DNA of 64,000 nt from an uncultured Mucilaginibacter sp. (GCF_913773635.1 NZ_CAJYGQ010000013.1:124001-188000); one strand, 5' to 3'. Positions 8,749 to 17,239 are shown, counted from the stretch's first letter. Program-made: numbers and translations. Notes: a model not told the origin generated them from the letters alone.

Positions 8749-9488
8749 AATCTCAGATCAGTTTAATAAAATCCTTACAACAAAAAAAGTTTCGCAGAGA
8801 ACAACGGCTTTTCGTAGCCGAAGGTTTTAAATCCGTTGAGGAATTTATTACTTCGGGATACCAGGTGCATAAGGTATACTATACGCCGGCTGTAGCTGCA
8901 AAATTGCACAAACTATCAAAGAAAACCAACATTGAAGAAATATCAGCAGTTGAGCTGAATAAAATGAGCAGCCTAACCACCCCACAGGAGGTATTGGCCG
9001 TAATACATTTGCCCGATTGGCCCGAAATTACGCGAGAAGAACTGCTTAACCGGTTCACGCTGGTGCTTGATGGTGTGCAAGACCCGGGCAATTTAGGCAC
9101 CATAATACGCACTGCCGATTGGTTTGGCATAAAAAATATTATCTGCTCTGAAGATACTGTTGATGCTTACAACCCTAAGGTAGTACAAGCAACCATGGGT
9201 TCGCTGGCCCGTGTAAATTTGCACTACGCTAATCTTGCTCAACTCATTCCTCAACTTAATTTACCAATTTTTGGGGCAATGCTGAACGGAGAAAATATTT
9301 ATAGTACTGATTTTGGTAATGAAGGCCTGATAGCCATGGGCAACGAGGGCAACGGCTTAAGGCCTGACATTCAGGCGTTGATCACAAAATCAGTTACTAT
9401 ACCACGCTCCGGGCAAGCCGAATCGCTAAACGTGGCAATTGCTACCGCATTATTTTGTTCAGAAATAAGCAGAAAAACTTTCAAATAA
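8739..9488 (+). CDS. SpoU/TrmH-family RNA 2'-O-methyltransferase
   Basis: The 249-residue protein has an N-terminal substrate-binding region (MVSKSQISLIKSLQQKKFR, then FVAEGFKSVEE). Its C-terminal SPOUT domain has motif 1 (DGVQDPGNLGTIIRTADWFG), motif 2 (AMGNEGNGL) and motif 3 (IPRSGQAESLNVAIATA), all intact. It methylates ribose 2'-OH in rRNA or tRNA using SAM in the family's trefoil-knot fold. The exact target is unclear (23S rRNA RlmB-like is possible). The ATG at 8739 matches the usual family N-terminus better than a TTG at 8706. It is divergent from tamL with overlapping 5' ends. Confidence 0.9.
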   Translation: MVSKSQISLIKSLQQKKFRREQRLFVAEGFKSVEEFITSGYQVHKVYYTPAVAAKLHKLSKKTNIEEISAVELNKMSSLTTPQEVLAVIHLPDWPEITREELLNRFTLVLDGVQDPGNLGTIIRTADWFGIKNIICSEDTVDAYNPKVVQATMGSLARVNLHYANLAQLIPQLNLPIFGAMLNGENIYSTDFGNEGLIAMGNEGNGLRPDIQALITKSVTIPRSGQAESLNVAIATALFCSEISRKTFK

Positions 9489-9491
9489 ACA

Positions 9492-9521
9492 TTGCTCATC
9501 AATAATAAATTATTATTTTTG
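9492..9521 (+). promoter_or_regulatory. Promoter for tRNA-Cys
   Basis: TTG at 9492-9494 and TATTTTTG at 9514-9521 are 19 bp apart and match the Bacteroidota -33/-7 consensus. The tRNA begins 18 nt further on. Confidence 0.7.
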
Positions 9522-9539
9522 CGCTCCGTTTAAAACAAT

Positions 9540-9610
9540 GGTCGGGTGGCCGAGTGGCTAGGCAGAGGTCTGCAAAACCTCGTACAGCGGTTCGAATCCG
9601 CTCTCGACCT
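9540..9610 (+). tRNA. tRNA-Cys(GCA)
   Basis: This 71-nt cloverleaf has acceptor GGTCGGG/CTCGACC, anticodon stem GAGGT/ACCTC with loop CTGCAAA (anticodon GCA), discriminator U73 as expected for tRNA-Cys, and a TTCGAAT T-loop. CCA is not encoded. A small basic protein gene begins 31 nt after it with no terminator between. Confidence 0.95.
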
Positions 9611-9641
9611 CTTAAGGGTTAACCGTAAAAGATAAAGCACC

Positions 9642-9812
9642 ATGGGCGTAACACGTTTAAAAAGAAAAGACAGAAGAAATAAAACTGTATCTCGTTTAGA
9701 AGTACAATTTTTAAAATTGGCTACCAACCTTGAACCAGGAAGCCGTTCAAAAGAATCAGCTAAAAGCCAGATTGCTAAAAACAACGAAGTTTTAGCTCAG
9801 CTTTCTAAATAA
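9642..9812 (+). CDS. Small basic protein of 56 residues downstream of tRNA-Cys
   Basis: An ATG-initiated frame encodes MGVTRLKRKDRRNKTVSRLE and continues to QLSK, stopping at TAA 9810-9812. The protein is strongly basic in its first 20 residues (about 8 Lys/Arg) and its second half is polar and probably helical. It has no signal or membrane segment. Good codon use, a position directly behind tRNA-Cys and a clean terminator 36 nt after the stop support a real gene. I believe similar tiny proteins occur in other Sphingobacteria, but cannot verify this here. RNA or ribosome binding would fit the charge but is only a guess. Confidence 0.75.
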   Translation: MGVTRLKRKDRRNKTVSRLEVQFLKLATNLEPGSRSKESAKSQIAKNNEVLAQLSK

Positions 9813-9844
9813 TTTTAGAAAACTAGTCTTAAATCAAAAATCCA

Positions 9845-9882
9845 AAAAAATCCTGTTGGTTAATTCCAACGGGATTTTTTTT
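9845..9882 (+). terminator. Terminator of the tRNA-Cys / small-protein unit
   Basis: AATCCTGTTGG (9849-9859) pairs with CCAACGGGATT (9866-9876), one G-U pair, around a 6-nt loop. A run of eight T follows. This is a classic rho-independent terminator. Confidence 0.9.
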
Positions 9883-9946
9883 GTGCGCTATTGAATTGCA
9901 ATCATATAGTCATATAGTGTCGCCGAATAGTTTTTGATTATACTCC

Positions 9947-10551
9947 ACCCCCACCTTGTCATTTCGACGTTAGGAGAAATCTTTTCGAAGCGTAAAAGTT
10001 CGTTACGATAGAGCAACATTTACAAAGAATAATCCTGCGCTTACTTATTGCAGCGCCCTGTTAGGACAGGTAAAGTGGTTGCACCTACGCTTGTGGATGT
10101 ACTTTTTCTTTTATACAGAAGAAAAAGTACCAAAAAGAAACTAAGCATAGCGTTTTCATGAACGCCAATAAAAATAAAATACACCGTGAATAAACTTGCG
10201 GCTACCTTTATTTGCCACTTAGTGCTATGCTTTTACGTAGGCTTGTGCCACCCGCAAAACACTGATGCCGCTAAAGACAGGTGGCGTTAGGACAGTGCTT
10301 TTGTCTGAATCTGAATTTACAGAATTTTAGAATTTGCTGAATTATTACATATCCGTCCAAGAGAGCGCGGGGCATTCAGCGCACCCGGCCGGGAGCTGCC
10401 TGTGCGGAGGAAGGGATTGCGATGAATAGGCCTTTTGCTACTTTGTGGCTATGACAAAGTAGTAGCCTCCGCGGCAATGAGCGGTAACCGAGCGACAAGC
10501 TGCCAAATCTTGCTAGAGGAGATTGTCGCTATCGCTCACAATGACACATTT
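9947..10551. repeat. Intergenic patchwork of short dispersed repeats
   Basis: This 746-bp gap (9813-10558) has no convincing gene. It contains, in order: a TGTCATTTCGA...GAGAAATCTT unit (9957-9993) whose 5' edge CCCCACCTTGTCATTTC recurs at 47077; a GCCCTGTTAGGACAGG...GTACTTTTTCTT element with a 12-bp perfect hairpin (10062-10146) that recurs inverted at 47972-48042; a GCTACTTTGT hairpin (10437-10466); and, on the minus strand, GTCATTGTGAGCGATAGCGAC (10518-10546), a relative of the palindrome at 14534. The mixture looks like nested insertions of small non-autonomous elements. Confidence 0.6.
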
Positions 10552-10558
10552 TTACGAC

Positions 10559-11608
10559 CTATTTGACCTTCCCTAACAACCTTTTATTTATCCTCCCTAT
10601 CAATCCCGGCCCCTCATAAATAAAACCTGTATACAACTGCACCAATGATGCACCTGCTTCCAGCTTTTCAACTGCATCCTGCTCCGAATGAATACCACCT
10701 ACCCCGATGATGGGAAATGAACCACCCGACTTTTCCGATAAATACCTGATTACCTCTGTTGAACGCTGGGTTAAGGGTTTGCCGCTCAATCCGCCGGTTT
10801 CAGCTACAATTTTCGGGTCCGAGGTTAAGCTGTCGCGGCTGATAGTAGTATTGGTGGCTATAACACCTGCAATTTTAGTTTCCTGCACAATCTCAACTAT
10901 GTCATTAAGTTGGTCGTCGGTTAAATCTGGCGCTATTTTAAGGAGGATTGGCCTGCTGATGCCATTTTTATTATTCCGCAGCTGTAAGGTGTTGAGGATA
11001 TGCATGAGCGGCTCTTTTTCTTGCAGGGCACGCAGTCCGGGAGTGTTAGGCGAGCTTACGTTCACCACAAAATAATCCACCACATCAAACAACCTATCAA
11101 AACATTTGATGTAATCAAGTACGGCGTCTTCATTGGGTGTAACCTTGTTTTTGCCAATGTTGCCACCAATGATTACGGGGTTTTTAGCAGCTTCTGCAGA
11201 TTTACGATATGTAGAGATGCGCGAAGCCAGCACGTCAACCCCAAGGTTATTAAAACCCATCCGGTTAATTAAAGCGCCATCGGGTGGCAGCCTGAACATG
11301 CGGGGTTTGTCATTACCCGGCTGCGGCAAAGGAGTAACAGTACCCACTTCAATAAAACCAAAGCCAAGATTGGCCATTTCGGCAATAGTATCACCGTTTT
11401 TGTCAAAACCTGCAGCCAGGCCTACCGGGTTTTTAAAGGTGAGGCCAAATACGGTGCGTTCCAATTGCTTATCGTTTACTGCCCAAACTGCCCTGCTTAC
11501 CGCCGAACCGCCGGGAAAACGGTTAAAACGTTTCAAATTGCGGGTAACAAAGTAATGAACCTTTTCAGGATCGAATTTAAACAGTAAGGGTTTGAGCAAT
11601 TGATACAT
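10559..11608 (-). CDS. pyrD: Dihydroorotate dehydrogenase (quinone), class 2
   Basis: The 349-residue protein catalyses the fourth step of de novo pyrimidine synthesis, oxidising dihydroorotate to orotate with electrons passed to the quinone pool. The N-terminal helical membrane-association extension (residues 1-45) marks class 2. [12 protein letters not shown] (61-72) and the catalytic-loop serine in [12 protein letters not shown] (S185/S186) are present. FMN phosphate is bound by the C-terminal GVGGI and [10 protein letters not shown] motifs. Length matches the family. The ATG at 11608 sits only 5 nt after a TAAATTTG box, so the mRNA may be leaderless. It is divergent from the SGNH hydrolase gene. 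Confidence 0.97.
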   Translation of the reverse strand: MYQLLKPLLFKFDPEKVHYFVTRNLKRFNRFPGGSAVSRAVWAVNDKQLERTVFGLTFKNPVGLAAGFDKNGDTIAEMANLGFGFIEVGTVTPLPQPGNDKPRMFRLPPDGALINRMGFNNLGVDVLASRISTYRKSAEAAKNPVIIGGNIGKNKVTPNEDAVLDYIKCFDRLFDVVDYFVVNVSSPNTPGLRALQEKEPLMHILNTLQLRNNKNGISRPILLKIAPDLTDDQLNDIVEIVQETKIAGVIATNTTISRDSLTSDPKIVAETGGLSGKPLTQRSTEVIRYLSEKSGGSFPIIGVGGIHSEQDAVEKLEAGASLVQLYTGFIYEGPGLIGRINKRLLGKVK

Positions 11609-11613
11609 GGCCG

Positions 11614-11621
11614 CAAATTTA
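11614..11621 (-). promoter_or_regulatory. -7 box of pyrD
   Basis: TAAATTTG on the minus strand lies 5 nt before the pyrD ATG. Transcription would start at or within a base or two of the start codon. A -33 TTG is not clear. Confidence 0.5.
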
Positions 11622-11636
11622 GGGCTTTAAAGCGAG

Positions 11637-11668
11637 TTTGCAGATATGATTTAAACATTATACCTTAG
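11637..11668 (+). promoter_or_regulatory. Promoter of the SGNH hydrolase gene
   Basis: TTTG (11637-11640), 20-bp spacer, then TACCTTAG (11661-11668), one mismatch from TAnnTTTG. The ATG is 22 nt downstream. Confidence 0.6.
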
Positions 11669-11690
11669 GTGCTCATTCCTATTTTAACCA

Positions 11691-12455
11691 ATGAGCAACC
11701 AATTTAACAGACGTAAATTTATTACCGGTTCTACCATGGCCGCTATTGCCAGCTTGTCAATACCTGATATCGTATCGGCTGCTGTAAAAACAGAAAGTAG
11801 TGCGCCCAAAAAAATATCGTTAAATAATAATGACGTAATACTTTTTCAGGGTGACAGTATAACTGATGCGGGGCGCAACCGCACCAACACCACGCCTAAT
11901 ACAACAGGTATGTTTGGCAACGGTTACGCTAACTTAGCAGCGGCAGATTTACTATTGAACAACCCGGGTAAAAACCTGCAAATATGGGACCGCGGCATCA
12001 GCGGCAATAAGGTTTACCAACTGGCAGAACGCTGGGATGCTGATTGTTTACAAATTAAGCCCAATGTACTAAGTATTATGATTGGTGTAAACGATTTTTG
12101 GCATACACTAACCAACGGCTACACAGGCACTATTGAAACCTACCGTACCGATTATAAAAAACTGTTAGATCGCACCAAACAGGCGCTGCCCGATGTAAAG
12201 CTTATTATAGGTGAGCCGTTTGCCGTACTGGGTGTAAAATCAGTAACGGATAAATGGTATCCTAAATTTGATGAATACCGTGCGGTAGCTAAAGAAATTG
12301 CCCGGGAATACGATGCTCCGTTTATTCCCTACCAATCCGTATTCAACGAAGCCCTTAAACAAGCCCCCGGCAGCTACTGGACCGGCGATGGCGTACATCC
12401 AAGCGTGGCAGGTGCCGCTTTAATGGCTAAAGCGTGGTTAAAAGTGGTAAAATAA
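11691..12455 (+). CDS. Tat-exported SGNH/GDSL-family hydrolase
   Basis: The 254-residue protein has a twin-arginine signal (NRRKFITGSTMAA, RR at 7-8), implying folded export. The four SGNH blocks are visible: block I FQGDSITDAG with the nucleophile Ser at about 56, block II with Gly in ISGNK, block III GVNDFW with Asn, and block V DGVHPSVAG with the Asp/His pair. Such enzymes are carbohydrate or acyl esterases. In Bacteroidota many deacetylate sugars, but the substrate here is not evident and no glycan-use locus is adjacent. Confidence 0.88.
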   Translation: MSNQFNRRKFITGSTMAAIASLSIPDIVSAAVKTESSAPKKISLNNNDVILFQGDSITDAGRNRTNTTPNTTGMFGNGYANLAAADLLLNNPGKNLQIWDRGISGNKVYQLAERWDADCLQIKPNVLSIMIGVNDFWHTLTNGYTGTIETYRTDYKKLLDRTKQALPDVKLIIGEPFAVLGVKSVTDKWYPKFDEYRAVAKEIAREYDAPFIPYQSVFNEALKQAPGSYWTGDGVHPSVAGAALMAKAWLKVVK

Positions 12456-12474
12456 ACTACACAAGTAATAGCCG

Positions 12475-12579
12475 GGAATAAGGAGAATACAAAACTGTTT
12501 CTTGGTTCCTGGCTCTTACTTCCTGCTTATCTTCTACCTGTACGGGTTACCTGCTCTTGTCTCTTGGCTCTCAAAAAGG
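12475..12579 (+). repeat. CTTGG-word intergenic repeat with built-in -33 box
   Basis: The stretch upstream of the ABC-F gene is built from variants of TTTCTTGGTTCCTGGCTCTT and CTCTTGTCTCTTGGCTCT. Similar word arrays occur at 15870-15990 and 31730-31752. The TTG at 12557-12559 in the array is exactly 20 bp before the TATCTTTG at 12580, so the repeat appears to provide the -33 element. Confidence 0.55.
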
Positions 12580-12587
12580 TATCTTTG
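12557..12587 (+). promoter_or_regulatory. Promoter of the ABC-F gene
   Basis: TTG at 12557-12559 and TATCTTTG at 12580-12587 with 20-bp spacing. The ATG at 12596 is 8 nt after the -7 box, predicting a very short or absent leader. Confidence 0.6.
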
Positions 12588-12595
12588 CATTAATA

Positions 12596-14518
12596 ATGAT
12601 TGCGATAAATAACCTGACGTTTGAGATTGGTGCCCGCGCCCTGTATGATGAAGCTAACTGGCATATAAAACCCGGAGAAAAAATTGGCCTTATTGGTGCT
12701 AACGGTACCGGCAAAACTACCCTGCTTAAAATCATAGTAGGCGACTATAAGCCAACATCGGGCTCTATATCAATGGCTAAAGATTTAACCATTGGCTACC
12801 TCAACCAGGATTTATTATCGTACTCATCAGACAAATCAATTTTGCATGTGGCCATGGAAGCTTTTGAGCGCCAGAACCAGCTGCACACCGAAATTGAAGC
12901 CCTACTGAAAAAACTAGAGACCGATTACAGCGAAGATTTGCTGAACAAACTAAGCGACAAGCAAGTTGAATTTGAAGCATTAGACGGTTATAATATTGAA
13001 TACAAGGCGCACGAAATTTTGGCCGGTTTAGGCTTTGCCGAGGCCGATCAGGACCGTAAGCTTGCCACTTTTTCGGGCGGATGGCGTATGCGGGTAATGC
13101 TGGCCAAAATCCTTTTGCAAGCTCCTGACATTTTATTACTGGATGAGCCTACCAACCACCTTGACTTACCTTCAATTGTGTGGCTGGAAGATTACCTGCG
13201 CAACTTTGAAGGTGCTATTATCATCGTATCGCACGATAGATGGTTCCTCGATAAGGTAATTAACCGCACGGTTGAAAGCCGCAAAGGCAAGCTTACCGTT
13301 TACGCAGGTAACTACAGCTTTTACCTGGAGGAAAAAGGCTTACGTGAAGAAATTCAGCGTGGTGAGTTTAAAAATCAGCAGGCCAAAATCAAGCAGGAGG
13401 AACGCCTGATTGAACGTTTCCGCGCTAAGGCATCAAAAGCCAAAATGGCGCAATCGCGCATCAAAATGCTCGATAAAATGGAACGTGTTGATGATGTAGA
13501 TGATGATAATCCATCGGTTAACTTCAACTTCAAATTCAGCAAGCCATCGGGCCGCCATGTAGTAGTACTCGAGAATGTGAGCAAGAGCTACCCTAATCTT
13601 ACTATATTAGAAAATACCGGTGCTGTAATTGAAAAGGGCGATAAAATTGCCCTCATTGGTGCAAACGGTAAAGGTAAATCAACCCTGTTGCGCATTATTG
13701 CCGGGGCCGATAAGGAATATACCGGCACCAGTACCACAGGGCACAACGTTAGCCAAACGTTTTTTGCCCAGCATCAGCTAGAATCGTTACACCTGGATAA
13801 CGAGATACTGGCTGAACTGCAATCTTTTGCACCCAAACATACTGATACGGAGCTGCGCTCAATATTAGGTTCGTTTTTGTTTACGGGCGACGATGTGTTC
13901 AAGAAGATCAAAGTGCTTTCGGGTGGAGAGAAATCGCGCGTTGCACTAGCCAAGGCGCTTACCGCTGATGCCAACTTTTTGGTACTGGATGAGCCTACCA
14001 ACCACCTGGACATGCAGTCGGTTAATATTTTGATACAGGCTATACAGCAGTACGAGGGAACAGTGATTGCCGTATCGCACGACCGTTACTTTCTTGATAA
14101 CATTGCCAACAAAATATGGTTTATTGAAAACCACCAGATTAAAGAATACCCGGGCACATATCAGGAATATGAGGAATGGAACTCCAAACGCCAGATACTT
14201 CCGAAAGCTGCCGCCCCTGCTCCAAAACCTGTAAAAGAGGAAAAGAAAGAGCCGGTTAAGCAGCAGCAGCCATCCGAAGATAAAAACAAGCAGCTTAAAA
14301 AACTGAACCAAGATTTAGGCAAAATGGAGCAACAAATTGCCGACCTTGAACAAGAAGTTAAGCAACTGGAAAATAAACTGGCCGACGAAGCAGTTTTTAA
14401 TGATGCCGCCAAGCTAAAAGAAACCAACACTGCTTACCAGCAAAAGCAAACCGCTTTACAGCAATTACAGCAGCAATGGGAAACGTTGGCTGAGCAGATT
14501 ATGGAACTGGAGGCGTAA
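12596..14518 (+). CDS. ABC-F family ATPase (ribosome-associated type)
   Basis: The 640-residue soluble protein has two ABC ATPase domains and no membrane part. Domain 1 has Walker A GANGTGKTT, signature FSGGW and Walker B LLLDEPTNHLD. Domain 2 has GANGKGKST, LSGGEKSRVALAKAL and LVLDEPTNHLD. A charged linker (about 240-320) joins them, and a C-terminal coiled coil after a Pro/Lys-rich hinge resembles Uup/YdiF proteins. ABC-F proteins act on stalled or antibiotic-bound ribosomes; the exact subgroup cannot be fixed. The ATG at 12596 is chosen because a TTG at 12557 lies inside the promoter repeat. Confidence 0.93.
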   Translation: MIAINNLTFEIGARALYDEANWHIKPGEKIGLIGANGTGKTTLLKIIVGDYKPTSGSISMAKDLTIGYLNQDLLSYSSDKSILHVAMEAFERQNQLHTEIEALLKKLETDYSEDLLNKLSDKQVEFEALDGYNIEYKAHEILAGLGFAEADQDRKLATFSGGWRMRVMLAKILLQAPDILLLDEPTNHLDLPSIVWLEDYLRNFEGAIIIVSHDRWFLDKVINRTVESRKGKLTVYAGNYSFYLEEKGLREEIQRGEFKNQQAKIKQEERLIERFRAKASKAKMAQSRIKMLDKMERVDDVDDDNPSVNFNFKFSKPSGRHVVVLENVSKSYPNLTILENTGAVIEKGDKIALIGANGKGKSTLLRIIAGADKEYTGTSTTGHNVSQTFFAQHQLESLHLDNEILAELQSFAPKHTDTELRSILGSFLFTGDDVFKKIKVLSGGEKSRVALAKALTADANFLVLDEPTNHLDMQSVNILIQAIQQYEGTVIAVSHDRYFLDNIANKIWFIENHQIKEYPGTYQEYEEWNSKRQILPKAAAPAPKPVKEEKKEPVKQQQPSEDKNKQLKKLNQDLGKMEQQIADLEQEVKQLENKLADEAVFNDAAKLKETNTAYQQKQTALQQLQQQWETLAEQIMELEA

Positions 14519-14531
14519 TAAAAAACACTGT

Positions 14532-15869
14532 ATGTCATTGCGAGGAGCGATAGCGACGTGGCAATCCCGTCGTGTTTATAATCAACAAGAGGATTGCCAC
14601 GCTACCGCTCGCAATGACTTATTCTTTTTCTTCTGCGCTTTACTCCTGCTCTCTCTCCCCTCCTTCGCGCAGCAAAAAATTCAATATACCGATCATACTT
14701 ACCGTTCTACCATCAAAAGCGTAGAATGCTATAATACCAATAAGCAAGGTTCGTTCCCTGTAATTGCACTGCGTAGCAGCGAGCAACTCCTGCTTGCTTT
14801 TGATGATTTGGAAGGCCGCAGCCGCAACTTTTACTATACTCTCGAACACTGTGATGCGCAGTGGAACACTTCGCGGCTATCGCCTGCCGAGTACCTGCAG
14901 GGCTTTATAGAAGATCGCGTTATGGATTACAGCTACTCGAGCGGTACCATGCAAAAGTATATTCATTATGAGGTTAAGCTGCCAAATCAAAACATGGCGC
15001 CCAAGTTGGCGGGCAATTATCTGCTAAAGGTTTATGAAGATAGCGATCAAAGCCGCCTGATTATCACGCGACGCATATATGTTGCCGGTTCGGCCTTTGG
15101 TGTGGCTGCCGAGTTGGTGCCATCCAACAACGTGCAGGCACGGGCAAGTAATCAAAAACTCAACTTCCAGGTTAATTATGGCGGGCTAAATGTGCAAAAC
15201 CCTTATAACGATATTAGGGTACTGGTTATGCAAAACGGCCGGCCCGAAACAGCGCAACTCAATACCCGCCCTACTTTTGTACGCAATGGTCAGCTTATCT
15301 ACAATGATTTCAACAGTAATGATTTTGCCGGCGGAAATGAGTTCAGGCACTTTGATATGCGTACGTTGAAGCTTAATTCGGAGCGGGTGGCCCGCATATT
15401 GAAAGACACGTCCAACGCCGTTTTGCTGTTGGGTGATGAAAGCCGCAACCGCAATGCTTACCTGTTGGAATACGATAATGATGGAAATTTCTTCATTATA
15501 AACCAGGACGGCCGCGATGCCCGCACCGACGGTGATTATGCTTACGTTTACTTCAACCTTCTTCCCCCTAACGGCACCAAAGACAATATTTATATCACCG
15601 GAAAGTTTAACAACTACGAGCTTACGGATGCCAGCAAACTCACTTTTGATGCGCAGCGCAACCGCTATACTGCCATCATAAAGCTAAAGCAAGGCGTATA
15701 CGATTACCAATATACTTTGCTTAACCCCACAACCAACAAACCCGACAGCACCCCTATTGAAGGCAGCTACTTTGAAACCGAAAATGAGTACCAACTACTG
15801 GTATACTACCGCCCTCCGGGCTCCAGGTGGGAAGAGTTGGTGGGATACAAGTGGGTGAGTAGTAAATAG
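14532..15869 (+). CDS. Type IX secretion plug protein (DUF5103 family)
   Basis: The 445-residue frame shows a hydrophobic signal core and cleavage at SFAQQ near residue 47. The rest matches the DUF5103 plug-protein family: SVECYNTNKQGSFPVIAL, FDDLEGRSRNFYYTLEHCDAQW, then a C-terminal immunoglobulin-like part. In type IX secretion this protein seals the SprA translocon pore in the outer membrane. The only in-frame ATG before the signal core, at 14532, overlaps a palindromic dispersed repeat (14534-14618), which therefore encodes the first ~29 residues. The start is 13 nt after the ABC-F stop. An ATG at 14616 is out of frame by one base, so a T-run frameshift is an alternative. Confidence 0.8.
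   Translation: MSLRGAIATWQSRRVYNQQEDCHATARNDLFFFFCALLLLSLPSFAQQKIQYTDHTYRSTIKSVECYNTNKQGSFPVIALRSSEQLLLAFDDLEGRSRNFYYTLEHCDAQWNTSRLSPAEYLQGFIEDRVMDYSYSSGTMQKYIHYEVKLPNQNMAPKLAGNYLLKVYEDSDQSRLIITRRIYVAGSAFGVAAELVPSNNVQARASNQKLNFQVNYGGLNVQNPYNDIRVLVMQNGRPETAQLNTRPTFVRNGQLIYNDFNSNDFAGGNEFRHFDMRTLKLNSERVARILKDTSNAVLLLGDESRNRNAYLLEYDNDGNFFIINQDGRDARTDGDYAYVYFNLLPPNGTKDNIYITGKFNNYELTDASKLTFDAQRNRYTAIIKLKQGVYDYQYTLLNPTTNKPDSTPIEGSYFETENEYQLLVYYRPPGSRWEELVGYKWVSSK
14534..14618. repeat. Palindromic TGTCATTGCGAG element
   Basis: The left arm (14534-14567 and on to the GGCAATCC at 14570-14577) pairs with the right arm 14591-14618: GTCATTGCGAG...GTGGCAATCC against GGATTGCCAC...CTCGCAATGAC. The left arm has about 6 extra bases. 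A single-arm relative lies at 10518-10546. The element occupies the 5' end of the plug-protein coding frame. Confidence 0.8.
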
Positions 15870-15990
15870 AGGCAAGAGTTAAGCCAGAAACCAGGATTTG
15901 GCACGGTCTTAAATAATTGCTTGGCTTTGTTTTGAATTTAGTAATTCTTATTTCTTGGCTCTTGTTTCTTGGTCCTTGTGTCTGGAAGGT
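15870..15990 (+). repeat. CTTGG-word intergenic hairpin repeat
   Basis: GGCAAGAGTTAAGCCAGAAACCAGG near 15872 is partly complementary to TTTCTTGGCTCTTGTTTCTTGG at 15951-15972, giving a long imperfect hairpin. The right arm belongs to the same word family as 12475-12579 and again ends about 20 bp before a TATCTTTG box. Confidence 0.55.
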
Positions 15991-16005
15991 AAAAATCTAT
16001 CTTTG
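15976..16005 (+). promoter_or_regulatory. Promoter of the thioesterase gene
   Basis: TTG at 15976-15978 (inside the CTTGG repeat), 19-bp spacer, TATCTTTG at 15998-16005. The ATG at 16012 is 6 nt further on. Confidence 0.6.
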
Positions 16006-16011
16006 TAAAAT

Positions 16012-16539
16012 ATGCAAGCCAAAAACCCAAAGGACTCGTTAGTGATAATGAATGAACTGGTATTACCCAATGATACCAATATGATGCACAACCTTATGGG
16101 TGGGCGCTTGCTGTACTGGATGGATATTGCCGCGGCTATGAGCGCGCAAAAACACAGCAACCGCCTGGTTGTAACCGCTTCGGTTGATAACGTATCGTTT
16201 CAAAAAGGTATTAGCCTGGGCGATGCTGTAACCATTGAAGCGAGGGTTACCCGTGCATTTAACAAATCAATGGAAGTACGTTTGGATGTTTGGGCACAAA
16301 ATATACCATCGGGAACCAAAGAAAAAAGTAACGAGGCCTACTATACTTTTGTTGCGCTTGATGAAGCCGGCAAACCTGTTGCCGTACCTGAAATTGTACC
16401 GGAGACAGAGGACGACCATATCATGTACAGTGGTGCGTTGCGCCGCAGGCAGCTGCGCCTTATACTCAGCGGCCGAATGGAACCAAGCGATGCTACCGAA
16501 TTGAAGGCGCTATTTATGGCCGCCAAGCATGATGTTTAA
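16012..16539 (+). CDS. Acyl-CoA thioesterase (YciA/ACOT-type hotdog)
   Basis: The 175-residue protein has a single hotdog domain with the conserved N-terminal pattern NMMHNLMGGRLLYWMDIAAA, in which the N/G/G residues and catalytic Asp are typical of YciA-like enzymes. DNVSFQKGISLGDAVTIEARV and EAYYTFVALDE follow. It hydrolyses acyl-CoA to free acid and CoA; chain-length preference is not deducible. The C-terminal RRRQLRLILSGRM is family-like. It has its own promoter. Confidence 0.9.
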   Translation: MQAKNPKDSLVIMNELVLPNDTNMMHNLMGGRLLYWMDIAAAMSAQKHSNRLVVTASVDNVSFQKGISLGDAVTIEARVTRAFNKSMEVRLDVWAQNIPSGTKEKSNEAYYTFVALDEAGKPVAVPEIVPETEDDHIMYSGALRRRQLRLILSGRMEPSDATELKALFMAAKHDV

Positions 16540-16588
16540 ACATTTGCTATAGCATTAAACTTATGCGGCAAGACGTCGTCATACTCAC

Positions 16589-17239
16589 ATGAAACCTTTA
16601 CAACTTATCATCACAACAATTGCCTTTCTGTGCACAGTTGCGGCAAAGGCACAAACACCCGTTCAGCTTATTGGGCGTTATAACCTGGGTGTTGGTATAC
16701 AGTATAATAATTTATATTACGGCGACGACATTATTCCTTACAGTCCGGGTGGTGGTATGGGTGTTGAAGCCGGCATAAGGGTTATGCCTTCTGAACATTT
16801 AGAGCCCTACGCCACCATTGGTTTTCAGCAAAACATTGCCATAAGAATGACCGACGGAGATGATTACTGGGACAATGAAAGCTATTTTACTTTTAACCGT
16901 ACCACATTTAACGCAGGTTTAGTTTATAAATTCATGCTTTTTAACACCACAGATAAAATTGTGCGCATTGGAGGCGGAGTAAACTTTAGTATACCGGGCC
17001 GGGCGGCATTTAAAGAAGATAATCAAAAATTACCATCAATAAGCTATAAAATGGCCCGCGGGTTTAACCTGGAAGCATCATATGTAGCTTATGCTGACAG
17101 ACGGGTGACCGTTGAACCTGGCTTGCGCTACCGACAAATTAAATTTAACCCTGCCGGTAACCGGATGGTGCCAGATAATATGAATCCGGCTCAAGCATCG
17201 GGGTTCGACTTGTCGGTGATTATAGGATTGAATCTATAA
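16589..17239 (+). CDS. Predicted secreted outer-membrane beta-barrel protein
   Basis: The 216-residue protein has a clear signal peptide (ending AKAQ). It is rich in alternating aromatic/polar strands such as RYNLGVGIQYNNLYYGDD, GVEAGIRVMPSEHLEPYATIGF and GFDLSVIIGLNL. This looks like an 8-strand porin-like barrel. No partner or substrate is apparent. It follows the thioesterase by 49 bp on the same strand, which may be coincidental. Confidence 0.65.
   Translation: MKPLQLIITTIAFLCTVAAKAQTPVQLIGRYNLGVGIQYNNLYYGDDIIPYSPGGGMGVEAGIRVMPSEHLEPYATIGFQQNIAIRMTDGDDYWDNESYFTFNRTTFNAGLVYKFMLFNTTDKIVRIGGGVNFSIPGRAAFKEDNQKLPSISYKMARGFNLEASYVAYADRRVTVEPGLRYRQIKFNPAGNRMVPDNMNPAQASGFDLSVIIGLNL

Noticed and set aside
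9813..10558. Hidden protein genes in the repeat-rich gap
   Set aside because: All frames are broken by stops and the region is made of repeats found elsewhere in the window.
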